Shown here in pieces: positions 22,945 through 33,625 of a stretch of 64,000 bases of DNA. How positions within the stretch are numbered: the stretch's first letter is position 1; every line of letters starts with the position of its first letter. The translations under genes and the position numbers were made by a program. Below the pieces are notes generated by a model. It did no database searches. It was not told the origin of the DNA and saw only the letters and a list, made by a program, of their open reading frames with translations. The stretch lies in assembly GCA_949752735.1 (NCBI GenBank), contig OX457047.1:3023782-3087781 (forward strand), written 5' to 3'. Origin of the DNA: Lumbricus terrestris. Lineage: Eukaryota; Annelida; Clitellata; Crassiclitellata; Lumbricidae.

Positions 22945-23795
22945 CTATTTCGACACAAGGTTCATGTATTGGTGAACTTCTTTAGATTTCAGCTCAGTAT
23001 ATTCGCTCATTTCTGTTGGGCACATTTCCGTGAATTGGTTCACTTCTTTCGGACCCAGATAGATTTCTTGGCTCATTTCTTTCGGACTCAGATCCAAGTA
23101 TTGGTTCTCTTCTTTGGGCCTCATATCCATGTATTGGCTGTCCTCATTGAGACATAGATCCAGGTATTGGCTAACTTGATTGGGACTCTGGTCCAGGTTT
23201 TGGTTGACTTGTTTGGGACTTGGACCCAGGTATTGGTTATCTTCACTGGGATTTGAATTCAGGTATGAATTTAATTTTTCCTTGCATAGGTCCGATCTCC
23301 CAAGATCCAAATTGTCATCATCCTCTTCACGATTGAGATCTGAGTATGCATTCGTTGATTCTGGAGACTCGTTTGACTTTGCAAATTTTCCACATTCACT
23401 TTGCACTAATTCATGACCGTTGTTTAGTTGTTGATAAATTTTGCCGTCATTTGTGGCTTCTTCCAGAGGGACTGAATTCTCCGTATTATCGTAAGAAGTA
23501 TTTTCATCCAACATCGGTCTGCCTGAGCTCATGCCTCTTTCCTGTGGAGATTCTATAGATTCGTATCCGTCATATCCGTCGACATCAGCCGAATGCGATG
23601 CCGCTTCTTCTCTTCGCGACATGTCTTCCAATACTTGATCAATTGAATCATATCCTACTTGTTCATAGATGCTGCAAGCTCTTGGCATCGATCTATCGTT
23701 GTTATCCATTGGAAGACTCATTGAGTCGTATCTTACACATTCGTACAAGCTAGGAGGGTTCGACTGCTTCCTATCTTTATTTTTTCTGCTGACAA
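22945..23795 (-). CDS. Ig receptor exon 4: cytoplasmic tail with 11-residue repeat array
   Basis: The tttcag acceptor in phase 1 opens 283 codons plus stop. Tyr motifs in order include YECV, YDSM, YEQV, YDSI, YDGY, YESI, YDNT, YQQL, YSDL, YLNS, YLGP, YLDL, YMDM, YLDL, YLGP, YTEL and YMNL. From about residue 348 to the end, nine and a half units of 11 residues follow the pattern Q-Y-[LMT]-[DEN]-[LM]-x-x-[KN]-E-x-[NS]. Adjacent tyrosines are therefore spaced YxxL-x7-YxxL/M, inside the ITAM range (x6-8). YMDM and YDSM fit PI3K p85 binding, YMNL and YLNS fit Grb2 (YxN). Some units have lost Tyr (QNLDQ, QFTEM). At DNA level the array is a 33-bp tandem repeat at about 22960-23275. Confidence 0.8.
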
Positions 23796-24210
23796 CTGAA
23801 ATTAAAAAATGTTAAATAAAATATACTGCAAACATCATTTATTACAATGCCGCATCCATCAACAATATTTATCTGATAGTGATACCTCATCACTTTGGAT
23901 TAACGAGGAAGATGAGGTGTCAGACAGCAAACGCTATAATCTTATACTATAATCTATGCAGGCGTGGTTTCAAAGTCTTCGAGGGCAAACAGTGTCTGCT
24001 GCACCTGAACCCATTAATAATCAGCATTACTCTACATGCGTTTGGCCTATCACGTCGAACGCTGCCAGGTGGGACGATAGGAAGTCAATGGAAACCACTG
24101 GTCATCTCGTAAGGCCAGTCTATTAGAAAAGTCATCATGCACTAAATTGTGCCGATTGCTGTCCCTTCCGGGTATTCTTTTTTATGCCATGATGCAGTCT
24201 TCAATAGATT

Positions 24211-24450
24211 TTGTTTGTTTGTTTGTATGCGCACTTGTTATAGCGCTTCTTCCAGCCCTCGACCGCTACTCAGAGGCGCTCCCGACTACAGGCTACAGCA
24301 CGGACACTGCATCGTAGTTTCACGCCGAAGCGCTGAGCAATTGCGAGTGAAGGACTTGCCCAAGGTCCCTACGCGGCGACTCGAGGTGGATTCGAACCTT
24401 GAACCTTCCGGCATCAAGGCAACGACGCCACCACTACACCACCGCGCCCC
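24211..24450 (-). mobile_element. tRNA-derived SINE, minus orientation
   Basis: Reverse complement of the 13954 family: caaacaaacaaac tail, gcgcttcttccagc / cagaggcgctcccg, and ggattcgaacc...ccaccactacaccaccgcg as the inverted tRNA-like head. Full length. Confidence 0.9.
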
Positions 24451-24624
24451 ACACTCGGCTGATCGATGTATTTCCTCGCGTGCGCCATAAATTATGAGCG
24501 GTTGCGTCATAGTGTGTCGCGGACTCTGAAGTCCTTTGTCACTCCATGCTATCGATGCGGCTTGATCCAAAGATGCGAAACAAGATTCCGTCAAATTTTC
24601 ATGGTATCCGTTTTATTTGGGCTC

Positions 24625-24760
24625 CTTATGTGTGTTGTTTGTGCGTGTTTTGTCTGTGTGTTTATGTGTGTTGTGTCTGATTGTGTGTGCGTGTGTGTGT
24701 GTGCGTGCTTTTGTGTGTGTGATTTTGTCTGCGTGTGTGTATGGGCACGTCATTGGTGCC
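24625..24760. repeat. GT-rich imperfect microsatellite
   Basis: Runs of tgtgtg broken by c and t over about 130 bp. Cys/Val-rich and His/Thr-rich frames are artefacts of it. Confidence 0.9.
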
Positions 24761-25489
24761 ATCGACTTATCATGTCTCGTATACGTTTCCATTGAGAGAT
24801 TCGGCATTTCGTATCACACAATAAAACTTCTAGTATCTGTACCACCATTTACCAGTGTGCCATAATTCTGTTTTGACATCAGGCGCACAACCACCGTTCG
24901 CGTTCATTACACAATACACATCCAAAAAATCCAAATGTTTTGATTAGTTTTAATGCGTTAACATACTGTACCTGACCATAATGCATCTTCCGTTTTAGAT
25001 AAGATAGGCTTCTGTCTCGATTATGCTTATTTTAGGATACCTGCTCTTCGGTTGACCACTGCCAATCAGTGGTCTGCTACAATGATCGTCACTTCGCGTT
25101 TCATCTCCCTTCCTCGATGCTCCGATATTATGTCCAATACAAAGCTAAACAGCAGAGGACTAAGACAGCTAAGGTACACCCACTCTAATCTCGAATCTTC
25201 CTGTGTTACCAATGCCTCTGCTCACGAAGTAGGCCTACTTGCATGTTTATATCTTTATTTCACCAACTGCGCCTCTTTTTTTTATTTAAATCCGTTTCCA
25301 TCTAAATTCTAGCGAAGAACACCTTTTGGTACTCAATCAACGCCTCATTCCAGACCAAAAAGTCTATGATAATTATTGTTTCCTTCTACTATCTCCACTT
25401 GCATATGTCTTATTAAGAAAACCACGATTCATCGTACCGTACCTCCACCCCGGTCTTAAACAAAACGATTATAGCTCAAGCTACAATGT

Positions 25490-26325
25490 ACTATGGCGGA
25501 AAAAGACTCCCAGCAGCACGCCCAATCATCCGTGTAACCAGGATAGCGGAAGTGGAAGGACGCGTGTCGCTTCAGAGGGGTGGAAACGCAAGTCCGCCTC
25601 CGGGGTATTTCGAAGGAACAGTGTGGCACTTCCGGTCGCTCGCCCGTAGAAAACACCACGACGTAGGAATGAAGACCGTTTTATTCTCACAACGACAACT
25701 GTCACACGGTCGCTAAATCGTCCGTCGGTCCACTACTCGTCTGCTGTACGTCACGGACTGACTGCCTCGCTGATTCGTGGACGACCCTCTCGATGACGGC
25801 GTACGGACTCGAAGACTGCCTCTGTCGATGACTCACTTCACTACGTATCGGAGCTGACTCTCGCAGCGTGACTGGATCGAAGACTCCCTCCGTCGAAGAC
25901 TAACTCTTGCTAAAACACAGCCCCTTATATACACCTCCCGGGGCGGGCGTGGCCTAAAAGACGCGGGAACGAAAAGGCAGGCGGCCTCTAACAGAGGCAG
26001 GCCAGCCTTCAACAGAGGCAGGCCAGCCTTCAACAGAGGCAGGCCAGCCTTCAACAGAGGCAGGCCAGCGGCCTTCAACAGAGGCAGGCAGCCTCTAAAA
26101 GAGGCAGGCTAGCGCGCGGGAAACGAAGGCACGTGCGGACTAAAGTACAGGCGGCCTCTAAAAGAGGCAGGCTAGCGCGCGGGAAACGAAGGCCCGTGTG
26201 GACCAAAGTTCAGGCGGCCTCTAAAAGAGGCAGGCTAGAGCGCGGGAATCGAAAGGCACGTGAGGACCAAAGAGGCAGGCTAGCGCAAGACAAAATGGGG
26301 AGGGTCCCTTCCCCAATTTCGTCAC
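25490..26325 (-). mobile_element. Possible solo LTR with GC-rich minisatellite
   Basis: Read on the minus strand, a GC-rich block contains a TATA-type sequence (ggtgtatataaggggctg, near 25925-25945), then about 230 bp later gagaataaaacggtcttcattcc, a plausible AATAAA polyadenylation site. This order is that of an LTR R region. Upstream lies a minisatellite of aacagaggcaggccagcctt and ctctaaaagaggcaggctagc units (25980-26280). I could not define TG...CA ends with a 5-bp duplication, so the LTR call is tentative. Confidence 0.45.
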
Positions 26326-26451
26326 AGTACCATGAGATTCCTAAAAGCCATTCATTCATCTTTTCAACCATTCTCTATCAGTTTGATTCACAGCGTATAA
26401 TTAGCACATTAATAACACCTCATGTTGTTTGTATAGTGATCGTATTAATAC

Positions 26452-26574
26452 CTAAACGTCTCTTCGAATAGATGACGACGAATATTCCCATGAGGAGCAG
26501 AACGAGAATCACCGTTCCGATTCCCAAAAATATCTTCCACATTGTGCATGTCTCTTCTTTCTTTGTGTCTGCAT
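26452..26574 (-). CDS. Ig receptor exon 3: stalk and transmembrane helix
   Basis: Acceptor cttacag; enters and leaves in phase 1 (123 nt). It encodes a short charged stalk (DADTKKEETCTMWK), a hydrophobic helix (IFLGIGTVILVLLLMGIFVV) and the stop-transfer SKRR. Donor G|GTATTA. Confidence 0.8.
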
Positions 26575-26744
26575 CTGTAAGTGAAATCTACTGTTGATGA
26601 AATTGTTTGAAGCAATTTCTTTTAAATTTGATTCGTAATTTTTAATATTTAAATTCACACTTCGAATAATTCATTAAATGATGAGATATGAAAGCATCGT
26701 ATTTAGAATAAGCTCATTTTTCATTAACTCGTAATTATGTTCAC

Positions 26745-27077
26745 CTGATGATGGTCTGTATCTGTAAGACAGAGTTATCGTGCGATTTTCTCGGTGATAT
26801 CCGTTGTCAACATAGCATCTGTATTCTCCGAGAAATTTAGAACACTGAGAAGAACAGTGTGGAAAAATCATTATAATCAAGACATCCATCACCACATATG
26901 CGTAAGGCGGTTCAGATCGAACTAAATCGCCATAAGGTTCCGTTTTGTACCATAGCACAGTCGAAGGTATGCTGGAATCAGAGATTACATGGCACTGAAA
27001 GACGAACTGCTTTTCCTCCAGAAAATCAACCGACGCATTTTCTGAACCTCTGATCGACACATTAAATTTTGTTTTCA
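26745..27077 (-). CDS. Ig receptor exon 2: immunoglobulin domain
   Basis: A 333-nt exon, symmetrical phase 1-1 as is usual for Ig-domain exons, acceptor gttctag, donor G|GTGAAC. It encodes about 110 residues with the Ig pattern FQC...VLWYK...GEYRCYV (Cys48, Trp62, Cys107). Two extra cysteines (HCSSQC, 94 and 98) lie before the F strand. Potential N-glycosylation sites are NVS, NAS and NRT. No second Ig exon was found in the 4.7 kb upstream. Confidence 0.82.
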
Positions 27078-27314
27078 CTAGAACAAAAATAAATACAACA
27101 CTGGCCTGTGATATTCTCGGTAACGAAACTAGAATTTAAAAGTAAAATTATCAATCAAATTCCACTAACCGACAAGATAGGCTGTGCGAAGAGACTTAGA
27201 CCCTAAATTCAAGGTTCAGGCATTTTAGCGTCACGCAATGGTACGGTCTTCAATATTATTAGTAGGACCTACGTATGCCAAAAAAATCTTCGCGTATCTG
27301 GTCGGTTAGTGGAA

Positions 27315-27379
27315 TATCAACTTTCTATTGAACAATGGAAATGCTTTAGTCATTTCCATTGTTCAGTAGAAAGTTGATA
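27315..27379 (-). ncRNA. 65-nt near-perfect hairpin in intron 1 of the Ig receptor
   Basis: Arms of 29 bp pair with a single mismatch (tatcaactttctaYtgaac and aatggaaatg halves) around a 7-nt loop; after a short bulge, outer gtgg/ccac also pairs. The size suits a miRNA precursor, but a tiny palindromic MITE is equally possible. No expression evidence is available. Confidence 0.4.
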
Positions 27380-27611
27380 CAACCACGGTATAAATAACAA
27401 ATTCACCATGACATTTTTGATTTGCCCCTCCGACAAAAATAACTACGGGCATCCGTGATTGAGAATTTGCACCAAGTTAACTTTTAAACTTAAATGCATT
27501 CTAATAATAACATACAATAGTAAGTCCAAACTCTTTTTAAAAGGCATAGGCCTATTTAGAGCTGCACAATCCATTCTTTTCCTTCCCATTCTTCATCATA
27601 GATTTTCTCAC

Positions 27612-27885
27612 TTAGCTGACAATGACTTTTTTACCATTTCGAGCTGCTACTACATAAATCCATTTAGAACTGCACATTTTGTCAAGAACTGCAGGCTTAA
27701 AAAATACTGTCTCACCGATTTGTTGGGCTAAGTTAAGTCCTTTTAGCAGAGCATTTATTTTTTTTACTCTCATCATCCAGTCATTGCGTTTTGTTGGTCT
27801 GAGACCTTCGCTCATGTTGGTCAAGGCTGATAACTGGCTGGCAATGTCAGCAGCCGCAGTCTGGTTCTTCTGAGCAGTTCCTTTA
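27612..27885 (-). other. Exon-like open frame of unknown identity
   Basis: After a possible acceptor (cttattag) a frame runs from VKGTAQKNQTAAADIASQL to a stop after ARNGKKVIVS, about 91 codons. It has ordinary protein composition and no recognisable family. It lies in intron 1 of the Ig receptor on the same strand but would end that transcript. It could be a terminal exon, a pseudogene piece or transposon debris. Confidence 0.2.
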
Positions 27886-28029
27886 ACCTAATAAGAATTA
27901 CTAATCGCTGTAACAGTCAAACTATAAGTGAAGATGGAATGACAAGTCGTAATCGTAATCGTAAAGTCGAAATTTCTAAAGCGCTACTCCAAAGCCAAGC
28001 GCGGGGCACCAGCTTATTCACGAGCGCTG

Positions 28030-29030
28030 CGTTGAGTCAGAGGGGTTGTCCGTGAGAGTAGTCCGTGGTGGTCCGGGTCGAGGCAAGTGCAGAGAAACAT
28101 CTCATTGAGTAATTGGAATAACAGGTTTTTCGCGCAAGTAAAGGCCTGATGACGCTGTCAATAAATAATTATTGTGAGTGAAGGTCTTGCTGAAGGTTCC
28201 CACAAAGTGATCATCTCATGAGGGGATCGAACCCATCGTGTAAGCGTTGCATAACAAGCGATCAAATCATTTGGTAAAAATAATGTCCTTTGGAATGAAG
28301 TGTTAGTAAGCACTAAACGCGAGGCCTTTGCTAGACTTGATCATCTGTTCGGCATCAATTGCATCAAGGACCTCAAAAACTGTTATAAAAATCGGTTGGA
28401 AAGTATATGGAATTGATCAGGGATGCAGACAATTGGCTGGATACAGTGGATACAATAAAGCAATGTATGCCGTAGACTCGTAAAGTGAATCCGTAGTCGG
28501 GTCACAAGCCTATCTAACACACCTCTTCGGAATTATTCCAAACACGAAGGCCAAAATCGTCTACCCCGCAATCTACTTGAACTTCATCAATGCTGACCGT
28601 CTTTATAGGATGCACTGCCTATTTTCAAAGCAATCTGCAGTCGTGCATAATTATGAGCTAGTCATTCTAACTAAAAATGTATTATTAATCTTAATAAAAT
28701 CAGTTAGAAATTTGCACTGAGTTTAGAGACTAAAAGTGTAGACACAGGTATTAACCATTTGTAGTAAAACTTCAAATTCTTCGTCATAGAGAGCGCAGAA
28801 GTTCGTAAGAGACCAAACGCCGTTCAGAAGACACTGTCTTGAACACAAGCCTAGAATAGGCAACGTTTATCGAACACTGTTTCCGTCATTGAAACACAGA
28901 GCGACAAAAAGGATGGAGTACATCTTTCTTCACAAATATCTACGAGTAACTGTGTTAGTTGATCAAACAGGCCGAATAATAGGCCCAATCAGTAAATGGA
29001 TCTAAACCCTGCAAATTGTCTACTCCGAAT
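28030..29030. other. Intronic DNA of the Ig receptor, no feature recognised
   Basis: Mixed AT-rich sequence with no open frame of note. Short stretches (about 28300-28640) have a degenerate ORF2 look, but I cannot assign them. Confidence 0.5.
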
Positions 29031-29039
29031 TTACAATCA

Positions 29040-30265
29040 TTATTCATTCATTCATTCATTCATTCGGACATTTATTATAGCGCTCCTTCAAGAAAAAACT
29101 ACTCAGAGGCGGTCCCGACTCCAGCGCGCCCAAAAAGAACAGTTTTAAGTTTAGCAAGGAAGGATCCTGGTTGAGTCCAAGGGTGTAGGCATAGCGCAAA
29201 AGGAAAGTCATTCCAGACCACTGGGTCAACCACAGAAAAGGCTCGATTTTTCATGGTAGTATTACGAGCAAAAGGAACAAAGAGGACTCCCTTATCAGCG
29301 AAACGTAGCTGACGACGTCCTTGGATACCCAACGTAAAGCTGCATAGCTCTTGGAGGTAAATTGGAGCGAGGCCCTGACAACATCGCCATACCAATGCAG
29401 CTACCCTGAACTCAATACGCTGGTGAATAGGGAGCCAGTGAAGTACCTCAAGTATGTAGTTTGAGACATGGCCATATTTAGGGATTTGCCCAATTAGGCG
29501 CGCAGTATAGAGCAACACCTGGTCAAGACAAGTCAATCTGCTGGATGGGAGGCCAATGTAGAGCGAAGAGCAATAGTCGATGCGAGATGTAACAAAGGAA
29601 TGCACTAAAGTAAGAGTAGCAGCAGACGTAAGAGAACGGATGACAGTGCGAAGCTGGCGCAGTTGATAATAGCAGTCTCGAGCAAGACGGTGAAGTTGAG
29701 GAGCAAAAGTGAGTCCTTGGTCAAGTTGGACACCGAGGTCATGAACCGTGGCTGCAAAAACAAAGCCAGGAAATTCAGATGCATGGGAAAAGAGATCAAG
29801 CTTGGCAAGCTGCTGCCGTGTGCCCAATCAATTTTTTTTGTCTTAGATGGGTTCAAGCGTAGTCTATTGGATGATATCCATTCCTCTAGAGCATCCAAAG
29901 TCCCGCTCATTATCCGAACCGCTTCGACAGCATTGAAAGGGAAGCAATGGGTGTAAGCCTGGACGTCGTCAGCATACTGCTGACCCGAAACCGCATGAGC
30001 TGTTAGGAGTGTGGCAAGACCTGAGGTGTGGCTATAAAGTATGGGACCAAGGACTGAACCCTGGGGTAAACCATATTGTGCAGGCAGAAGAACCATGGAC
30101 CACACAGAGAGAACGTTCATGAAGAAAATAATTTATCCATTTGTAAAATGCACCAGACAAACCAAAAGAAACACTCAGCCGCTCTAACGAAATCTCGTGG
30201 TCTACAGTGTCAAAAGCAGCGCTGACGTCGAAAAGGGCCAGAAATTATAATGATGCATCAAGCAA
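29040..30265 (-). mobile_element. 5'-truncated LINE, L2/CR1-like, reverse transcriptase broken by frameshift
   Basis: Minus strand. The first frame (30120 downward) has the RT motifs YGLPQGSVLGP and QQYADDVQ, then NRLRLNPSKTK. The frame then shifts near 29830 and continues from KLDLFSHASEFPG through HDLGVQLD, the thumb and C-terminal region, to RAFSVVDPVVWNDFP and LAKLKTVLF. The 3' end is agtag...cttgaaggagcgctataataaatg followed by (GAAT)n at 29040-29065. YADD is the RT active site. The catalytic region is incomplete at its 5' side, so the copy is dead. Confidence 0.9.
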
Positions 30266-30922
30266 AAGATGATTAGTGTCGCCCTCCTCCATTTAAGAGT
30301 TAGCTCAACATTGAGCCATCATAATATGACTAATGAATGTGTGATAGGGCGGTTGCTAAAGTTCGTTGACTATTTTTGCAGAATATTTTGTATGCACGCA
30401 TAATTATTAAAAGAGTTGCCCACCGTAACTGTTTCCAGGGCATGGCTGAGAAATTTCAGTTCCAACCGTTGTGCGATTCCATTGAATAGAACGTTCTTCA
30501 TCATGTTCGCAGTACTTAGACCCACCTGAAACATCAACATCTGTCATTGACTATAATGAACCTCAGTCTCCTCACTCTCTGGTCGCTTTGTTCTCTACTC
30601 GGCTGCTACTGGACTGCTGTATGTTCCCCGATTGCGTGGTGCCATTGTCCAACTCGGAATCATCACTTAATATGACTCTGGCTGGAGCGATCTTCCGCAG
30701 AAATTGCGACTAGGAGTCCTAATGGTCCCTCCTTCTCTGTTTTGGAAAAGCCTATCTCATTGTTTTGACAGCACTGCCTTGAGTTGGAAGCGTCTCTGAA
30801 TTTCTGAGAGATTTACAAATGTTCAATTACTGCAACTAAACCACAATGAATTGCACAGAACAGCTGCTTGGCTGCCTATGGCCGCTTTTAAACCCGTGCG
30901 ATGCTTGGTGACACAAGCACAA

Positions 30923-30925
<3 letters not shown>

Positions 30926-30992
<67 letters not shown>
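30926..30992. repeat. (CAT)n microsatellite
   Basis: About 22 CAT units. Poly-His, poly-Ser and poly-Met frames are artefacts. Flanking text (30550-30800) looks like decayed LINE C-terminal sequence, but no motif is clear. Confidence 0.95.
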
Positions 30993-30994
<2 letters not shown>

Positions 30995-31827
30995 TGGCGT
31001 GCCCCTCTCTGGAGCGTAACCGTTTCCACCGTCCGTTGCCACAAGACTCTGTCCTGCGCTCGTCTCCATGCAGTGCTCAGCACAAGTTCCCAACCGAATA
31101 TTGAAATTGAACGGATTGTTGATGATTAGATCTACTGTGCACTATGAGGGTGACAATTAAAGTTTTTTTTTAAAATATGAAACCTTCATGCCACAAAATT
31201 TCTGTCCGTATGACAACGAAACTCTCGAGACTTTCTCATACACCACTAATAATTTAATGGCTGACGACACGACTTGCAGGCCTTGATTTCTACAGATATA
31301 GGCTACCCTCCGACACGATTCGGGATTCTATCGAACTCATCAAGGTTTTCATATTTAGCTGTTGCTCTTCCCAGTGTATGGCGCCTCAAAGAAATCCGGA
31401 TAATTCCGATGTCTTTGCGCTGTTCTCTCCCATGTGAATAGGCTATTTTAGGACAATTTCATTCGATCCAGTAATAGAATTTAGTCCATTTCAATCTGAT
31501 GCAATAAATATAATAACGATTCCAGTATAATATTGGAACTTATCTAGTGCCACTGCATTACAGAATATATCTTACGGACAACATCCCTTTCTGAATTTAG
31601 AATCGAATATTGTGACCAGTTCAGTTCCAATAGAGGTTAAAGGCATTGAGATAGGACCCAGTGATATCGTAATGGCAATAGTTTTTGCCATAGTCTTCCT
31701 TTCCGTGGGCAAGGTTCGACCAAATGTCGGATCATGTTTATTTAGACTATAATTATTCTTACAAATGCATGCTTATATTTTCTCGGTTTGTATCGGCATA
31801 CTTTTAAAGACAAAGTTAACGGCTTAC

Positions 31828-31885
31828 TGAAGTCTTGAGTACAACTCAGAGTAAGAAAGAGTGAAACGACGAAAGTTGTCTCCAT
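31828..31885 (-). CDS. Ig receptor exon 1: signal peptide
   Basis: METTFVVSLFLTLSCTQDF, a short hydrophobic leader, ends at TTCA|GTAAGC in phase 1, matching the phase 1 entry of the Ig exon 4.75 kb downstream. The join is inferred from phase, strand and the lack of any other leader. Confidence is lower than for exons 2-4. Confidence 0.6.
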
Positions 31886-31889
31886 AATC

Positions 31890-32670
31890 TTCATTCACGT
31901 ATCCGTTGAGAAAGATAATTTAACCGGCATCAGATTCCTTCAGCACAGTCAAATTCTGTGGTGATCGTCCCTTGTCTCTGATAAGAATCACGAATGGAGG
32001 TGGGACAACTTCAAGTTCTCAGACGACCTGCAGCGTAAGTAGCCTATGGTTCATTTGAATCTGAAAGAAATTCAAGCGGAGTACCTTTGTTTATAGATTT
32101 TGAATTTTCGACCAAGACATGGCAGAAGGAGGAGAGTCTCAGACTTGGTATAAGTGTGTATTTCGGCTCTTTCAGACCGAAGGTCAGATTAAGGGTTACG
32201 GCTTTGTGGGCTAAATAGTACATTCCCTAAAACACGATGAATCAAAGTAACCATTTTCATCTTAACTGACTCACCTGAATACAACTCATGAATTCTGACA
32301 GGCCAACAATATAGTCTGCGAAATTGGCGTTGAGTTGATGGACTTGAACCTCTTTAGCTTCTGTAAATTCCGTCTCAATGTGGGTGTTCTAGCCAATTAA
32401 AGTCTTTCAGCTCTGAGGCACTCCTGACCATGAAAGCATAACACATAGGCCTAAGCTTAGGCCTATTACACTGGACAACAAATTTTTACAAAAGTCATGT
32501 TACTGAAATGAAATTAGTCAGTTCTTATCAATTTTTATGTGCTGAACACGAATATGACAGTGAAATTGCTTAATTGGCTCTAGTTTTTTTGTAATCTCAA
32601 ATGAAGTAATTTTATATCGCACAATGCATTCCAATAGTGATACACTTATGGTTAATATTTGTAAAAACCA
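31890..32670. other. Upstream region of the Ig receptor
   Basis: No gene recognised. Two TAGGCCTA motifs stand next to each other at about 32448-32466. It should hold the promoter of the minus-strand receptor, but I see no clear core motif. Confidence 0.5.
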
Positions 32671-33201
32671 GGTCATAGACTAGTTCTTAGATTTTTTTGC
32701 CTGTCTCTTGTACAGCTGTTCGGGAGCATCTCTGCGGAGTGTCCAGCAGTAGGCCTAGTCAGCCAACATTGTAGTGAACCATTTTCCCTGGTAGGCCTAC
32801 CTTTGCTCCATTGTTGCGATATTTTGATGAAAGCGTTCGCCATGTTCGTCACTAACCATACCACAGTTGTCAGGGAAGAAATCCAGATGGGAGTGAAGGA
32901 AATGCATCTTCAGCGACATATTGCAGCGAAATTTCTGGTACTGCTTGAGCATGTCTTCTACTAGTTCCTTGTAGTTTTCTGCCCTAACATTCCCCAGAAA
33001 GTCTGTAGACACTAGAAGAAAAGCATTCCATGCTTGTTTCGCATCACCCTCCAGCAAGTTGTTGAAGCGGTCATCTTTGAAAAGTTCTCTAATCTGAGGA
33101 CCCACGAAAACTCCCTCTTTAATCTTTGCTTCGCTGAGTCGAGGGAATTTTTCATGCAGGTATCGGAAAGCTGGCGAAGTGCGGTCCATGGCTTTCACGA
33201 A

Positions 33202-33625
33202 CAGTGGCGTAACTACGGGGGGCACGGGGGGCAGCCGCCCCCCCAAATGGAAGGGCTGCCTCCCCAGCTGCCCCCCCAATCCCTGCGTTTGTTTTACTTT
33301 TTACTTTTACGAGTGATAAAGAATTAAAGAATGCTATATAATTTCTGACTTATTTTATTTTTTATACAACTTCCTGTACAACTTCTTATAGGGTGGGTGA
33401 TTGGAAAGTGGGACAGGCCACTATAGTGCACTGTGGGACAGACAAGCTAGTGAGGCTTGCATGCGTATTATGTCCAATACTGTAATACATCCAAAATCTA
33501 AAAATACATAGTCTATGGCAATATACCGATGCCTGTGCACGCTTTAATTGCTAACGGTAGCCACCCCATCATTTTAAGCTGCCACCCCACTGCCCCCCAT
33601 GAAAAAATAACTGGCTACGCCACTG
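33202..33625. mobile_element. hAT-type MITE, CAGTGGCGTA ends, inside the dead ORF
   Basis: 424 bp, ends CAGTGGCGTAACTACGG and TGGCTACGCCACTG, perfect 8-bp duplication TTCACGAA (33194-33201, 33626-33633). Removing the element with one duplication joins the host frame as GLVKNFV-KAMD, so the insertion is exact. Confidence 0.93.

Larger units (their letters stand above)
22945..31885 (-). other. Gene: single-Ig, single-pass receptor with tyrosine-rich tail (4 exons)
   Basis: Predicted exons are 31885-31828, 27077-26745, 26574-26452 and 23795-22945. Phases agree (1-1-1), joining to a 454-residue protein: signal peptide, one Ig domain with Cys48, Trp62 and Cys107, a TM helix at about 145-166 and a 283-residue cytoplasmic tail. 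The tail has many Tyr motifs, including two YxxM (YDSM, YMDM), YxN types and a C-terminal array of 11-residue repeats. It should sit in the plasma membrane and recruit SH2 proteins after tyrosine phosphorylation. Domain order and splice phases are direct observations; the signalling role is inferred from known ITAM and PI3K-docking motifs. Intron 1 (4.75 kb) carries a LINE, a 65-nt hairpin and microsatellites. I do not recognise a named orthologue. Confidence 0.75.

Noticed and set aside
31520..31740. Plus-strand frame ending SDIVMAIVFAIVFLSVGK, like a receptor TM1 followed by a possible donor
   Set aside because: Only one helix; no further receptor exons downstream on the plus strand. It could be a chance or decayed fragment.
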